A stretch of DNA of 64,000 nt from Agromyces kandeliae (GTDB taxonomy: Bacteria; Actinomycetota; Actinomycetes; Actinomycetales; Microbacteriaceae): the NCBI RefSeq assembly GCF_009674665.1, contig NZ_WKJD01000019.1, positions 62,001 through 126,000 of the forward strand, in the 5' to 3' direction. Below the pieces are notes generated by a model. That model had not been told where the DNA came from. It saw nothing but the letters and a program-made list of their open reading frames with translations, and did no database searches. Positions 7,994-16,831 of this stretch are shown in pieces (the stretch's first letter is position 1; every line of letters starts with the position of its first letter). The position numbers were made by a program, and so were the translations under genes.

Positions 7994-9130
7994 ATGAGCC
8001 TCAACGTCGAGCATCACGAGCCACGCGTCCTCCCCTCCGAGAAGCCGATCCGACTCCTCGACAACGCGGGGCATGCACTGCGCGGTCGTGAGACCGGCGG
8101 GTTCGAACTGCCGCCAGTCGAGCGCCTGCTCGACCTCTACCGGCGCATGGTCGTCGCGCGCCGCTTCGACGTGCAGGTGACCGCGCTCACCAAGCAGGGC
8201 CGGCTCGCGACGTACCCCTCCGCGTACGGCCAGGAGGCCTGCGAGATCGGCGTCGTCTCGGCGATCACCGCCGACGACTGGCTCTTCCCGACGTACCGCG
8301 ACAGCATCGCGCTGCTCACCCGGGGCCTCGAGCCCGGTGAGATCCTCCAGTCCTTCCGCGGCGACTGGCACAACGGCTGGGACCAGCACGAGCACCGCAC
8401 CGCCGCCATGGCCACGCCGCTCGCCACGCAGGCCCTGCACGCCGTCGGGCTCGCGCACGCCGCGAGGCTCCGCAGCGACCCGATCGTGACGCTCGCCTAC
8501 CTCGGCGACGGCGCCACCAGCGAGGGCGACGCGCACGAGGCGTTCAACTTCGCCGCCGTGTGGCAGACGCCGACCGTCTTCCTCGTGCAGAACAACCAGT
8601 TCGCGATCAGCACGCCGATCGCCCGCCAGACGCATGCGACGACCCTCGCCGACAAGGCGGTGGGCTACGGGATGCCGGGCTACCACGTCGACGGCAACGA
8701 CGTCGCGGCCATGTTCGCCGTGGCGACCGCCGCGGTCGACCGGGCGCGTTCCGGCGGCGGGCCCACGCTGATCGAGGGCCTCACGTACCGCATCGAATCG
8801 CACACGAACTCCGACGACCCCACGCGCTACCGCGCCGCCCGCGACGTGGAGCACTGGAAGCGGCGCGACCCGATCGAGCGACTCGAGAAGTACCTCGTGT
8901 CCGAGGGCGCACTCACCGACGACGTCCGCACCGCGATCGCCGAGGCCGGCGAGGCGCTCGCCGCGCGCACGCGCGACGCGATGAGCGTGTCGCCCGAGCT
9001 CGACCCGCTCGAGCTGTTCGACCACGTCTACGCGACCCCGCGCACGGCGCTCGCCGAGCAACGCGCCGCGCTCGAGGCGGAGCTCGCCGCCCACTCGGAG
9101 CACGCACGCGAGGAGGTGGCCGCCCGATGA
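7994..9130 (+). CDS. 2-oxoacid dehydrogenase E1 component, alpha subunit (probably branched-chain)
   Basis: 378 aa. The thiamine-diphosphate fold begins with GDG (171-173, within GDGATSEGDAHEAFNF) and closes with NN (200-201), the Mg-ThDP binding motif of E1alpha. Regulatory-loop and substrate regions fit the BCKDH/PDH alpha family, and S-H-T-N-S-D-D-P-T-R-Y is the usual branched-chain-type loop. With E1beta and E2 it would decarboxylate branched-chain 2-oxoacids (or pyruvate) and reductively acylate lipoate. ATG 7994 has no Shine-Dalgarno; a CAGACT -10 candidate lies at 7972-7977. An ATG at 7986 begins a 3-codon frame whose TGA overlaps this start. E1beta follows with a 4-base overlap (9127-9130). 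Confidence 0.92.
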   Translation: MSLNVEHHEPRVLPSEKPIRLLDNAGHALRGRETGGFELPPVERLLDLYRRMVVARRFDVQVTALTKQGRLATYPSAYGQEACEIGVVSAITADDWLFPTYRDSIALLTRGLEPGEILQSFRGDWHNGWDQHEHRTAAMATPLATQALHAVGLAHAARLRSDPIVTLAYLGDGATSEGDAHEAFNFAAVWQTPTVFLVQNNQFAISTPIARQTHATTLADKAVGYGMPGYHVDGNDVAAMFAVATAAVDRARSGGGPTLIEGLTYRIESHTNSDDPTRYRAARDVEHWKRRDPIERLEKYLVSEGALTDDVRTAIAEAGEALAARTRDAMSVSPELDPLELFDHVYATPRTALAEQRAALEAELAAHSEHAREEVAAR

Positions 9131-10155
9131 GCACACCCGTCACCGAACCCGCGACGGATGCCGCGGCATCCGCCCCCCAGCCCCTGACCATGGCGGGCGC
9201 GCTGAACGCCGCCCTGCGCGACGCGATGGCCGAGGACGACCGCGTGGTCGTCTACGGCGAGGACGTCGGACCGCTCGGCGGCGTCTTCCGGGTCACCGAC
9301 GGACTCCAGGCCGCGTTCGGCGAGGACCGCGTGTGGGACTCCCCGCTCGCCGAGTCGGGCATCGTCGGCACGGCCGTCGGCATGGCGATGTACGGACTCC
9401 GCCCGGTCGTCGAGATGCAGTTCGACGCGTTCAGCTACCCGGCCTTCGAGCAGATCGTCTCGCACGTCGCGAAGATGCGGAACCGCACCAAGGGCCGCGT
9501 GAGCCTGCCGATGGTCATACGCATCCCGTGCGCCGGCGCGATCGGCGGCGTCGAGCACCACTCCGACTCCTCCGAGGCGTACTGGGCGGCGACGCCGGGC
9601 CTCACGGTGGTCATGCCGTCGAATCCGGCCGACGCGTACTCGATGCTGCGCGAGGCCATCGACAGCGACGACCCCGTCGTCTTCATGGAGCCGAAGAGCC
9701 GCTACTGGTCGAAGGCCGAGCTGGCGCTCCCCGTGCGCACCGCGCCCATGAACCGGGCCGAGGTCGTCCGCGAGGGCACCGACGTCACCCTGATCGGGTA
9801 CGGGCCGACGGTGCGCACGGCGCTGGATGCCGCGGCCGCCGCCGAGTCGGAGGGGCTCTCGATCGAGGTGGTCGACCTCCGCAGCCTCTCGCCGTTCGAC
9901 GACGAGACGGTCGGCGCGTCGCTCCGCAAGACGTCGCGCGCGGCCGTCATCCACGAGGCCGCCCAGTTCGGCGGATACGGCGCCGAGGTCGCCGCACGGC
10001 TGACCGAGCGGAACTTCTTCCACCTCGCCGCCCCGATCCTCCGGATCACCGGCTACGACATCCCCTACCCGTCGCCGAAGCTCGAGGAACACTACCTGCC
10101 GACGCCCGACCGCGTGCTCGAAGCGCTGGCCTCGTGGGAATGGGACCTCGCATGA
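9127..10155 (+). CDS. 2-oxoacid dehydrogenase E1 component, beta subunit
   Basis: 342 aa, starting at ATG 9127 inside the E1alpha stop (ATGA). The transketolase pyrimidine-binding domain occupies about residues 20-195 (V-V-Y-G-E-D-V-G near 37-44, and the Y-P-A-F-E-Q segment). A C-terminal transketolase domain follows (V-T-L-I-G-Y-G, about 219-225, then S-P-F-D-D-E-T). It forms the alpha2beta2 E1 with the preceding subunit. The N-terminal 20 residues are Ala/Pro-rich and carry a perfect copy of the GGATGCC palindrome. The stop overlaps the E2 start by 4 bases, so all three subunits are translationally coupled. Confidence 0.93.
   Translation: MSTPVTEPATDAAASAPQPLTMAGALNAALRDAMAEDDRVVVYGEDVGPLGGVFRVTDGLQAAFGEDRVWDSPLAESGIVGTAVGMAMYGLRPVVEMQFDAFSYPAFEQIVSHVAKMRNRTKGRVSLPMVIRIPCAGAIGGVEHHSDSSEAYWAATPGLTVVMPSNPADAYSMLREAIDSDDPVVFMEPKSRYWSKAELALPVRTAPMNRAEVVREGTDVTLIGYGPTVRTALDAAAAAESEGLSIEVVDLRSLSPFDDETVGASLRKTSRAAVIHEAAQFGGYGAEVAARLTERNFFHLAAPILRITGYDIPYPSPKLEEHYLPTPDRVLEALASWEWDLA
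9156..9171. repeat. Second perfect 16-base copy of palindrome GGATGCCGCGGCATCC
   Basis: In frame near the E1beta N terminus, encoding D-A-A-A-S with GAT and GCA, exactly as at 4226-4241. The two host genes are unrelated. Confidence 0.8.
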
Positions 10156-11711
10156 GCGCCCGCGAGTTCATCCTGCCCGACCTCGGCGAGGGCCTGACCG
10201 AGGCCGAGGTCGTCGCGTGGCTCGTCGCCCCGGGCGACGAGGTGACCGTCGACCAGCCCGTCGTCGAGCTCGAGTCGGCCAAGTCGGTCGTGCAGCTGCC
10301 GACGCCGTTCGCGGGCGTCGTCGAGTCGCTCGGCGGCGAGGTCGGCCAGGTGCTGCACGCCGGCGAGGTGCTCATGCGGCTCGCGCCGGTGGGGGCCGAC
10401 GTCCGGGCCGAGGCGACGACGGATGCCGCGGGGCCCGCGGCAGCTGCGGAGAGCACGCCCGCGACGGCCGAGTCCGCGACGACGGGCGCCGGCCCGGTCG
10501 CGGCGGAGCCCGGGATCGCGGTGCCCACCGAGGCCGCGTCCGAGGAGTCCGGGGCCGTCCTCATCGGCTACGGCACGCGGGCCAGCGCGGCCACCGCACG
10601 ATCGGCGTCCGCGCCGTCGCGGTTCGGTCGTCGTCGCGACGCCGACCATGCATCTGAGGTGCCGCTGCCCGCTGGCGCACCCGCCGAGCACGCCCCGGAC
10701 GGTGCCGGCGCGACCTCCGCGACGGCGCCGGCCGGCACGCAGGACGACGTCGACGAGGCCGCGCTCGCCGAAGCGCACGCCGCACACACGCTCGAGCACG
10801 GCCGCCACTCCCCCGTCATCTCCCCGATCGTCCGCCGGCTCGCCCGCGAGCACGGCTTCGACGCGAGCGAGCTGCTCGGCAGCGGCCCGGACGGCCTCGT
10901 GGTCCGCGCCGACGTCGAGGCGTTCATCGCCGAGCTCGACGAGGCGCGCGCCGGCCGCGGAACACCGACCGCGATGCCGTCCATGCCCGACACCGTCGCG
11001 GCGCCCTCCGCGCCCCGCGCTGGCGAGCAGCGCGTGCCGCTCGACCGCATGCAGCGAGCCGCCGCCGCGCACTTCACGCGCTCTCGGCGCGAGATCCCCG
11101 AGGCGACGGTCTGGATGGACGTCGACGCGACCGAACTCCTCGCCGCACGACGCCAGCTCAACGCGGCGACGGGCGAGCGGTTCGGGATCACCGCGCTCGT
11201 CGCCCGGTTCGCGATCGCCGGGCTCCGGCGGCATCCGTCGCTGAACGCCAGCTTCGACGCCGACCGGAACGAGCTCGTCCTGCACTCCGGGATCAACCTC
11301 GGGCTCGCCGCACAGACCCCGCGGGGCCTGCTCGTGCCCGTCGTGCACGGCGTCGAGCGGATGTCGCTCCGCGACCTGCGCGACGCGATCCAGGCTCGGA
11401 CCGACCAGGCCTCGACGGGTGCCTTCCCGCCCGATGCGCTGACCGGCGGCACCTTCACGCTGAACAACTACGGCACGCTCGGCGTGGACGGCTCCGCGGC
11501 GATCATCAACCACCCCGAGGCCGCGATGCTCGGCATCGGTCGGCTCGTGGAGCGGCCGTGGGTGGTCGACGGCGCGATCGCCGTGCGCACGGTCACGGAG
11601 CTCACGATCTCGTTCGACCATCGCGTGTGCGACGGGGCCGAGGCGGCCGCGTTCCTCACGTTCATCGCCGGCTGCATCGAGCGCCCGATCTCGCTGCTCG
11701 CCGACCTCTGA
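10152..11711 (+). CDS. Dihydrolipoamide acyltransferase, E2 of a 2-oxoacid dehydrogenase complex
   Basis: 519 aa. One lipoyl domain (about 4-78) with the lipoylated lysine at K44 (ESAKS), and a long Ala/Thr/Pro linker containing V-L-I-G-Y-G, a phrase seen in actinobacterial branched-chain E2. Then comes a peripheral-subunit-binding domain (about 221-259) and a chloramphenicol-acetyltransferase-like catalytic domain with HRVCDG (H490, D494). A single lipoyl domain favours the branched-chain enzyme over actinobacterial pyruvate/2-oxoglutarate E2s. No E3 (lipoamide dehydrogenase) gene follows, so E3 must be supplied from elsewhere. The start ATG overlaps the E1beta stop. Confidence 0.92.
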   Translation: MSAREFILPDLGEGLTEAEVVAWLVAPGDEVTVDQPVVELESAKSVVQLPTPFAGVVESLGGEVGQVLHAGEVLMRLAPVGADVRAEATTDAAGPAAAAESTPATAESATTGAGPVAAEPGIAVPTEAASEESGAVLIGYGTRASAATARSASAPSRFGRRRDADHASEVPLPAGAPAEHAPDGAGATSATAPAGTQDDVDEAALAEAHAAHTLEHGRHSPVISPIVRRLAREHGFDASELLGSGPDGLVVRADVEAFIAELDEARAGRGTPTAMPSMPDTVAAPSAPRAGEQRVPLDRMQRAAAAHFTRSRREIPEATVWMDVDATELLAARRQLNAATGERFGITALVARFAIAGLRRHPSLNASFDADRNELVLHSGINLGLAAQTPRGLLVPVVHGVERMSLRDLRDAIQARTDQASTGAFPPDALTGGTFTLNNYGTLGVDGSAAIINHPEAAMLGIGRLVERPWVVDGAIAVRTVTELTISFDHRVCDGAEAAAFLTFIAGCIERPISLLADL

Positions 11712-11748
11712 TCGACGAAGGGCCTGACGAGGGACGCACCCGAGGCGT

Positions 11749-11782
11749 GGCGAAGGCGCATCCTGGCGGATGCGCCTTCGCC
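11749..11782. terminator. Bidirectional terminator after E2 gene
   Basis: Perfect 15-bp stem (11749-11763 with 11768-11782) and 4-base loop between convergent genes. The stem contains GCGCATCC/GGATGCGC, a close variant of the window-wide GGATGCC element. Confidence 0.75.
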
Positions 11783-11802
11783 GTTTCCGGGCTCCAGCCG
11801 GT

Positions 11803-12309
11803 CTAGAAGAAGTCGTCGGGGGTGCCGGCGGCACGCTGGACGTCGCGGGTCTCGATGCGAGCCGCCTCGAGCTTCGCGACCGCGACGCGCAGGCCGGACT
11901 CCATCTGCGCTGCCCAGGCGTCGGACTCGCGCGCGCTCGTCTCGGCCGCGCGGGCGCGGGCGTCGGCGGCATCGGCGGAGCGCCGTGCCTCCGCCACCTG
12001 CCGCAGCGCGAGCGAGATCCCGTAGTACGCCGCGACCATGGTCGCGATCGGAGCCGCGACGATCGCCAGCGCCGCGATGCCGGAGGCGTCGGGGCTGAAC
12101 GCGACGACGAGCGCGAACGCCAGGAACAGTGCCGCGATCGCGACGAGCACGACGAGCATGAAGCGGAGGTCGCGGCTCCAGGAACCGCGCTTGGCCGTCG
12201 CCTCCGCCTGCGTGTCGGCGGCCTCCGGCTCGGGCTGGAAGACGACGGTGTCGCCGTATGCGCCGTCGCCGCCCGTGTGGTCGACGGGGCGGGTGGTCGT
12301 GTCGCTCAT
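11803..12309 (-). CDS. Hypothetical two-TM membrane protein with coiled-coil tail
   Basis: 168 aa, family not recognised. A polar, acidic N-terminal 45 residues is followed by two hydrophobic helices (about 49-71 and 77-100) and then an Ala/Arg/Glu-rich helical tail (about 101-160) with coiled-coil character. Both ends are probably cytoplasmic. The start ATG at 12309 has a G-rich stretch (GGGGGAT) upstream as ribosome binding site. The frame continues open upstream through the tRNA region, but that extension is an artefact of high GC. Nothing in the neighbourhood suggests a function. Confidence 0.7.
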   Translation of the reverse strand: MSDTTTRPVDHTGGDGAYGDTVVFQPEPEAADTQAEATAKRGSWSRDLRFMLVVLVAIAALFLAFALVVAFSPDASGIAALAIVAAPIATMVAAYYGISLALRQVAEARRSADAADARARAAETSARESDAWAAQMESGLRVAVAKLEAARIETRDVQRAAGTPDDFF

Positions 12310-12430
12310 ATCGCGCAATCCCCCAGTGTTGGCATGTCCCCCAATTGTGGGCCGGGCCGCTGAGGCGGTCAAGCAAGCGCGCCGGATCGTCGGCCGCCGG
12401 AATGTCGGCGGGTCGTGAGAACCTCTCGAC

Positions 12431-12646
12431 ATGGGAATCGTCGAACTGATGCAGGCCAGGGAGCTCGCCGTGGGCGACGTCCTCGTCAGCGCGACCGGCG
12501 GCGCGTACGAGATCACCAGGGTCGCGCGGGTCGGGCGCGGCATTCGCGTGCAGTACCTGATCGAAGAGGGGCGGCAGGGCCGGTTCACGGCCGCGCCCGA
12601 GTCGGTCGTCCGAGCGCGTCGCTCGCACGCCACGCACGCCGCCTGA
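12431..12646 (+). CDS. Small hypothetical protein (71 aa)
   Basis: 71 aa, MGIVELMQARELAVGDVLVS at its start, not recognised. The pattern of alternating beta-type strands (V-G-D-V-L-V, Y-E-I-T-R-V, I-R-V-Q-Y-L-I-E-E-G) resembles a small SH3-like or nucleic-acid-binding barrel. No clear Shine-Dalgarno is seen. It diverges from the two-TM membrane gene and ends about 65 bases before the terminator shared with tRNA-Ala. The composition looks protein-like rather than random, but a database match is needed to be sure it is real. Confidence 0.5.
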   Translation: MGIVELMQARELAVGDVLVSATGGAYEITRVARVGRGIRVQYLIEEGRQGRFTAAPESVVRARRSHATHAA

Positions 12647-12711
12647 CCGGTTCGCGTGCCTCGGGCGACGGCCGCGGGCATCCGCCGGCACGAGGCCGCC
12701 GCTGAACGACG

Positions 12712-12742
12712 GAAGCCCCCGAGCGACTCGCTCGGGGGCTTC
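12712..12742. terminator. Terminator hairpin 3' of tRNA-Ala
   Basis: Perfect 14-bp stem (12712-12725 with 12729-12742), 3-base loop, starting 2 bases beyond the encoded CCA end of the minus-strand tRNA. It can also stop plus-strand transcripts from the 71-aa gene. Confidence 0.8.
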
Positions 12743-12744
12743 AG

Positions 12745-12820
12745 TGGTGGATCTGAGGGGACTCGAACCCCTGACCCCCTGCATGCCATGCAGGTGCGCT
12801 ACCAGCTGCGCCACAGACCC
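12745..12820 (-). tRNA. tRNA-Ala (anticodon GGC)
   Basis: 76 bases including an encoded CCA (complement of 12745-12747). The acceptor stem GGGTCTG/CAGATCC contains one G-U pair and is followed by discriminator A. The anticodon arm is CCTGC-ATGGCAT-GCAGG with U33 and anticodon GGC, reading GCC, the dominant Ala codon here. The T-arm has GGTTCGAGTCC. A strong terminator follows at once. Confidence 0.96.
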
Positions 12821-12912
12821 GTTCTGCACCGACTCGGTCGGTGTGCCGCCCCCTTGGGGGCAACGGATTCAGATTACACCAGCCCTCGGGAGGATGCGAA
12901 ATCGAGCCGGGC

Positions 12913-13320
12913 TCAGCCCTGCGACGAGGTCCCCGGGCCGGTCGACGAGCCGTCGCGCTCGAGCAGCGGACCCACCGGAATGGCCGGACAGTCGCGCCAG
13001 AGTCGCTCCAGCCCGTAGTACATCCGCTCCTCGCGGTGGAAGACGTGCACGACGAGGTCGCCGAAGTCGAGCAGGGCCCAGCGTCCTCCGTCGCGTCCCT
13101 CGCGACGCGAGATGTCCTGGCCCTCCTCGCGGAGCGCCTCGACGACCGCGTCGGCGATCGCGACGACGTTGCGTTCGGCAGTGCCGGTGACGAGCAGGAA
13201 GACGTCCGCGAACGGCAACGGCTCGGACACGTCGAGCGCGACGAGGTCCTCACCGCCCTTCGCGTCCGCCGCGCGCGCAGCGATGGCGAGCAGGCGGTGT
13301 GCGTGGTCGGTTGCGGTCAT
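12913..13320 (-). CDS. rsfS: Ribosome silencing factor RsfS
   Basis: 135 aa, RsfS/Iojap/DUF143 family: D-L-V-A-L-D-V-S-E (about 25-33), F-A-D-V-F-L-L-V-T-G-T-A-E-R-N (37-51) and W-A-L-L-D-F-G-D-L-V-V-H-V-F (about 81-94) are family hallmarks. It binds ribosomal protein uL14 and blocks subunit joining during starvation. The Gly/Ser/Pro-rich C-terminal 20 residues extend beyond the domain. It is the last gene of the nadD-(Pro-rich membrane protein)-rsfS cluster, the usual partner order in actinobacteria; a GAGGAC ribosome site precedes the ATG. Confidence 0.95.
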   Translation of the reverse strand: MTATDHAHRLLAIAARAADAKGGEDLVALDVSEPLPFADVFLLVTGTAERNVVAIADAVVEALREEGQDISRREGRDGGRWALLDFGDLVVHVFHREERMYYGLERLWRDCPAIPVGPLLERDGSSTGPGTSSQG

Positions 13321-13372
13321 GTCCTCGACTTCCCGGGAGCCGCCGTCCGGCCCGCCCCCATCATGTCCTCGA

Positions 13373-14641
13373 TCAGAAGAGCCCCGCCATCGCGCCGACG
13401 ACGAGCGTCGCCACCACGCCCAGTGCGAGCACGCCCGCAGTGACCGCGAGCACGAGGGGCACGTTCATGCCCTCCTTGCTCGGTGGCGCCATCATCGCCC
13501 TGCTCGGCTGCTGGGTGCTGATCGCCCGGGTCGCCGCGACGGGCGCGACGCCGGGGCCGGCGAGGTCCTCGACCGAGTCGAACAATCGGTCGATGTCGCT
13601 CGAGTCGACCTGGCTCGGATGCACGCCGGTCGCACCATAGCTGCGCGGCAGGTCGATCGACCCCGTCACGATGATCTCGCCGCTCGGGGCGAGCTGCTGA
13701 CCGAGCGAGCCCTGGTCGGGCAGCGACGGCAGGATGAGCGCGTTCGTCGTCGTCGGGACGCCGCGCGGTGAGCCGCCCCGCGAGAGGAGCTGGTCGTACG
13801 GCTCCGAGTGGTCGTCGGGGAGGTTCAGCTGCGAGGTCCAGTGCCCGACAGGCTTCGGTGCGACGACGGGCTCGTCGAGGCCGGCGTCGACCGTCGTGTG
13901 CGGTGCTGCGGCGCGCGTCGGCGCCGGCTGGTGCGGATGCCGCGGCGGCTGACCCTCGTCGTTCGGTCGGCCGGTGACCGGCGGCTGCGGCCGGCGCTGC
14001 GCCGAACCGCCAGCGGGCATCGGACGCGGCGGGGCCGCCTCGGGCTCGACGTCGTCGACGTCGTCGAAGCCGTCACCCGAGTGGGACTCGAGCATCGCAC
14101 GGAGCTCGCGGCGCGTGAGCGTGCGCTCCGGCGTGGTCTGCGGCGCGGGCGCGCTTCGCGGCGGGCCCTGCGGGGGACGCGGCGGAACGCCTCCGGGCGG
14201 GACCTGCCCCTGGCCGGGATGCGGTCGGTCGGCCGCGGGAACCGGCATCGGGCCGGACGTCGTCGCGGAGCGCGGTGGCTGCGGAGCGCGCTGCGGCGCG
14301 GGCGGTCCCTGCTGCCTGCGCGGTTCGTTCCAGCCCTGCGGCGGTCGCTGCGAGGGCGGGGCCTGGCGCGGATCCGCCTGGCGAGGGTCGGCCTGGCGCT
14401 GCGGAGGCATGCCGGACGGCCCGCCTCCGGCGGGCCGGGCGGGCTGCGCCGTCCGCGGGTCCTGGCCCTGCGGGTACGCGGGCCGAGCCTGCTGCTGCGG
14501 GTACGGCTGGGGCGGCGACGACGGCTGTGCGGGTGCGGCGGCGTCCGGCGCCGATGACGACGCGGCTCGCTGCTGCTCCAGCAAACGCTCGCGCTCGCGC
14601 ATCTCACGGCGCGTGAGCGGCGGTTCCTGCGACGACGTCAT
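13373..14641 (-). CDS. Pro/Gln/Arg-rich protein with C-terminal membrane anchor
   Basis: 422 aa, unrecognised. It opens with [19 protein letters not shown] (residues 9-27), a basic/acidic helix; a similar [10 protein letters not shown] recurs near residue 175. Residues about 28-170 and 190-250 are low-complexity (Pro, Gln, Arg, Ala). A more ordered part follows (about 260-370) with L-P-R-S-Y-G-A-T-G. One hydrophobic helix (about 394-419) at the very end makes it a tail-anchored cytoplasmic protein. Its start overlaps the nadD stop by 4 bases, so it is made together with NadD. Proteins of this type between nadD and rsfS are common in Microbacteriaceae, but I know of no assigned function. Confidence 0.75.
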   Translation of the reverse strand: MTSSQEPPLTRREMRERERLLEQQRAASSSAPDAAAPAQPSSPPQPYPQQQARPAYPQGQDPRTAQPARPAGGGPSGMPPQRQADPRQADPRQAPPSQRPPQGWNEPRRQQGPPAPQRAPQPPRSATTSGPMPVPAADRPHPGQGQVPPGGVPPRPPQGPPRSAPAPQTTPERTLTRRELRAMLESHSGDGFDDVDDVEPEAAPPRPMPAGGSAQRRPQPPVTGRPNDEGQPPRHPHQPAPTRAAAPHTTVDAGLDEPVVAPKPVGHWTSQLNLPDDHSEPYDQLLSRGGSPRGVPTTTNALILPSLPDQGSLGQQLAPSGEIIVTGSIDLPRSYGATGVHPSQVDSSDIDRLFDSVEDLAGPGVAPVAATRAISTQQPSRAMMAPPSKEGMNVPLVLAVTAGVLALGVVATLVVGAMAGLF

Positions 14642-15237
14642 TCGACACTCCGGTAGAGGTGGTGCTTGGAGATGTACTGGACGACCCCGTCAGGCACCAG
14701 GTACCACACCGGTGATCCCCGGTGCACTCGGTCCCGGCAATCGGTCGACGAGATCGCCAACGCCGGGACTTCCAGCAAGCTTACGTCCTGCTCGGGCAGA
14801 CCCGAAACGGACAGCACATGTCCCGGGCGACTCACAGCGACGAAATGCGCGAGGCTCCAGAGCTCCGCCACGTCCTTCCAGGACAGGATCTGGGCGATCG
14901 CATCGGAACCCGAGATGAAGAACAGGTCGGAATCCGGTCGCTCACGACGGAGGTCGCGCAGCGTGTCGATCGTGTACGTCGGCTTCTCGCGATCGATGTC
15001 GACCCTGCTGACCGTGAACCGCGGATTGGACGCGGTCGCGATCACGGTCATGAGGTAGCGGTGCTCGGCCGGCGTCACGACCTCCTTGTAGTAGGGCCGC
15101 CCGGTGGGCACGAAGACCACCTCGTCGAGGTCGAACTCCTGGGCGACCTCGCTCGCCGCCACGAGGTGCCCGTGGTGGATGGGGTCGAAGGTTCCGCCCA
15201 TCACGCCGAGGCGCGGGCGCCGCGCTGTCGAGGTCAT
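14638..15237 (-). CDS. nadD: Nicotinate-nucleotide adenylyltransferase
   Basis: 199 aa. Nucleotidyltransferase fold with [12 protein letters not shown] (about 15-26, HxGH motif) and the late [10 protein letters not shown] (about 168-177, the I-S-S-T-x-I-R class motif, here with Cys for Ile). F-F-I-S-G-S-D-A-I (about 106-114) lies in the substrate pocket. It adenylates nicotinate mononucleotide in NAD synthesis. The stop overlaps the start of the Pro-rich membrane protein gene, and rsfS lies further downstream. Confidence 0.95.
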   Translation of the reverse strand: MTSTARRPRLGVMGGTFDPIHHGHLVAASEVAQEFDLDEVVFVPTGRPYYKEVVTPAEHRYLMTVIATASNPRFTVSRVDIDREKPTYTIDTLRDLRRERPDSDLFFISGSDAIAQILSWKDVAELWSLAHFVAVSRPGHVLSVSGLPEQDVSLLEVPALAISSTDCRDRVHRGSPVWYLVPDGVVQYISKHHLYRSVE

Positions 15238-15253
15238 GGCCGGATCGACGGAG

Positions 15254-15475
15254 TCAGTGACCGCCGTGGTCGTCTCCCGCGTGGCGGGCGGCGTACGCCT
15301 CGGCCTTGCTGCGGTGGCGGTTGGCCACGTCGCGGTACGAGTAGACGACGACGCCGAGCGCCGCGAAGATCCCGAAGACGATCACGCCGTACCAGATCGG
15401 GTCGAACGGGAGTTCCCTCGCGAACTCGGTCTCGGTCAGGACCGTGATCGTCTGCAGTGCGGTCGACAGGCTCAT
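15254..15475 (-). CDS. Small one-TM protein with His-rich tail
   Basis: 73 aa with one membrane helix (about residues 28-47, [18 protein letters not shown]), a basic stretch [10 protein letters not shown], and the end H-A-G-D-D-H-G-G-H. The ATG at 15475 has GGAGG upstream. It sits 16 bases upstream of nadD in the same direction, suggesting one transcript. Function unknown; the terminal histidines might bind metal, but this is speculative. Confidence 0.75.
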   Translation of the reverse strand: MSLSTALQTITVLTETEFARELPFDPIWYGVIVFGIFAALGVVVYSYRDVANRHRSKAEAYAARHAGDDHGGH

Positions 15476-15544
15476 CAGCCGTTCCTCCAGGTGTTTCGGG
15501 TGACGCTCGGGACAGTCTATCGGTGGATCCGGACGCGGTGAGGC

Positions 15545-16825
15545 TCAGGCGCGCACGTGACCGGAGCCCCGCACGATCCACTTCGTGCTCGTGAGCTCGG
15601 GCAGGCCCATCGGGCCGCGGGCGTGCAGCTTCTGCGTCGAGATCCCGACCTCGGCGCCGAAGCCGAACTCGGCACCGTCCGTGAAGCGCGTCGACGCGTT
15701 CACCATGACCGCCGCGGCATCCACCTCGTCGAGGAACCGCTCGGCGTTGCCGAGGTCGTTCGTGACGATCGATTCGGTGTGCCTCGTCGAGTACCGCCGG
15801 ATGTGCGCGAGCGCGTCGTCGAGCGAGTCCACCACGCCGACGTTGAGGTCGAGGCTCATGTGCTCGGTGGCCCAGTCCTCGTCGGTCGTCGGCAGCGCGC
15901 CGGGGTGCAGTGCACGGACGCGGTCGTCGCCGTGAACCGTGACGCCGGATGCCTCGAGCCGGGCGAGCACGGGCGGCAGGAGCCGGTCGGCGGCATCGGC
16001 GTGCACGAGCAGCGTCTCGAGCGCGTTGCAGACGCTGGGTCGCTGCACCTTGGCATTGTGCACGAGGTCGACCGACCAGTCCTCGCGTGCACTCGCGTCG
16101 AGGAACATGTGGACGACGCCCGCTCCGGTCTCGATGACGGGCACGGTCGCCTCGTCGACGACGGCACGGATGAGCGCCGCACTCCCCCGCGGGATGAGGA
16201 CGTCGACGTGGTCGCGCGCGCGCATGAGGTGACGGGCTCCCTCGCGGCCGTAGTCGTCGACGGTCTGCACGACGTCGCCCGGGAGCCCGGCGCCCGCGAT
16301 GGCCTCGCGGAGCACCTCGACGAGCACCGCGTTGGTGCGCTCGGCGGCCGAGCCGCCGCGGAGGGCGACCGCGTTGCCGCTCTTCAGGGCGAGCGCCGCG
16401 ATGTCGACGGTGACGTTCGGGCGCGCCTCGTAGATGGCCCCGACGACGCCGAGCGGCACGCGGACCTGCTCGATGCGCACCCCGTTCGGGAGCGTGCGAC
16501 CGCTCACGGTCTCGCCCACCGGGTCGCCGAGCCCGACGACGTCGAGCACGGCGTCGGCGATGGCGCCGATGCGCGCGTCGTCGAGCGTGAGGCGGTCCAG
16601 CAGCCCCGTGCCGAGGCCCGCCTCCCGGCCCCGCTCGAGGTCCTCGCGATTCGCCGCGACGATGTCGTCGACCCGGGCTCGGAGCCGCTCCGCGATCGCC
16701 GCGAGCGCGGCATCCTTCTCGGCGGTCGTCGCACGGGCGAGGCGCCGCGACGCCTCCTTCGCGGCGGCGAGGCGCGCGTCGAGCACCTCGGCGAGGTCTG
16801 CGTGGGCGGTGCGGACGTCGATCAT
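15545..16825 (-). CDS. proA: Glutamate-5-semialdehyde (gamma-glutamyl phosphate) dehydrogenase
   Basis: 426 aa, full length for ProA. Aldehyde-dehydrogenase fold: [12 protein letters not shown] (about 131-142), [12 protein letters not shown] (about 147-158), and the catalytic Cys in [11 protein letters not shown] (about residue 265). It reduces gamma-glutamyl phosphate to glutamate semialdehyde for proline synthesis. The partner proB lies just upstream on the same strand (46-base gap), but a TAGGCT exactly 6 bases before the ATG indicates that proA also has its own leaderless promoter. Confidence 0.95.
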   Translation of the reverse strand: MIDVRTAHADLAEVLDARLAAAKEASRRLARATTAEKDAALAAIAERLRARVDDIVAANREDLERGREAGLGTGLLDRLTLDDARIGAIADAVLDVVGLGDPVGETVSGRTLPNGVRIEQVRVPLGVVGAIYEARPNVTVDIAALALKSGNAVALRGGSAAERTNAVLVEVLREAIAGAGLPGDVVQTVDDYGREGARHLMRARDHVDVLIPRGSAALIRAVVDEATVPVIETGAGVVHMFLDASAREDWSVDLVHNAKVQRPSVCNALETLLVHADAADRLLPPVLARLEASGVTVHGDDRVRALHPGALPTTDEDWATEHMSLDLNVGVVDSLDDALAHIRRYSTRHTESIVTNDLGNAERFLDEVDAAAVMVNASTRFTDGAEFGFGAEVGISTQKLHARGPMGLPELTSTKWIVRGSGHVRA

Positions 16826-16831
16826 GCGTCC

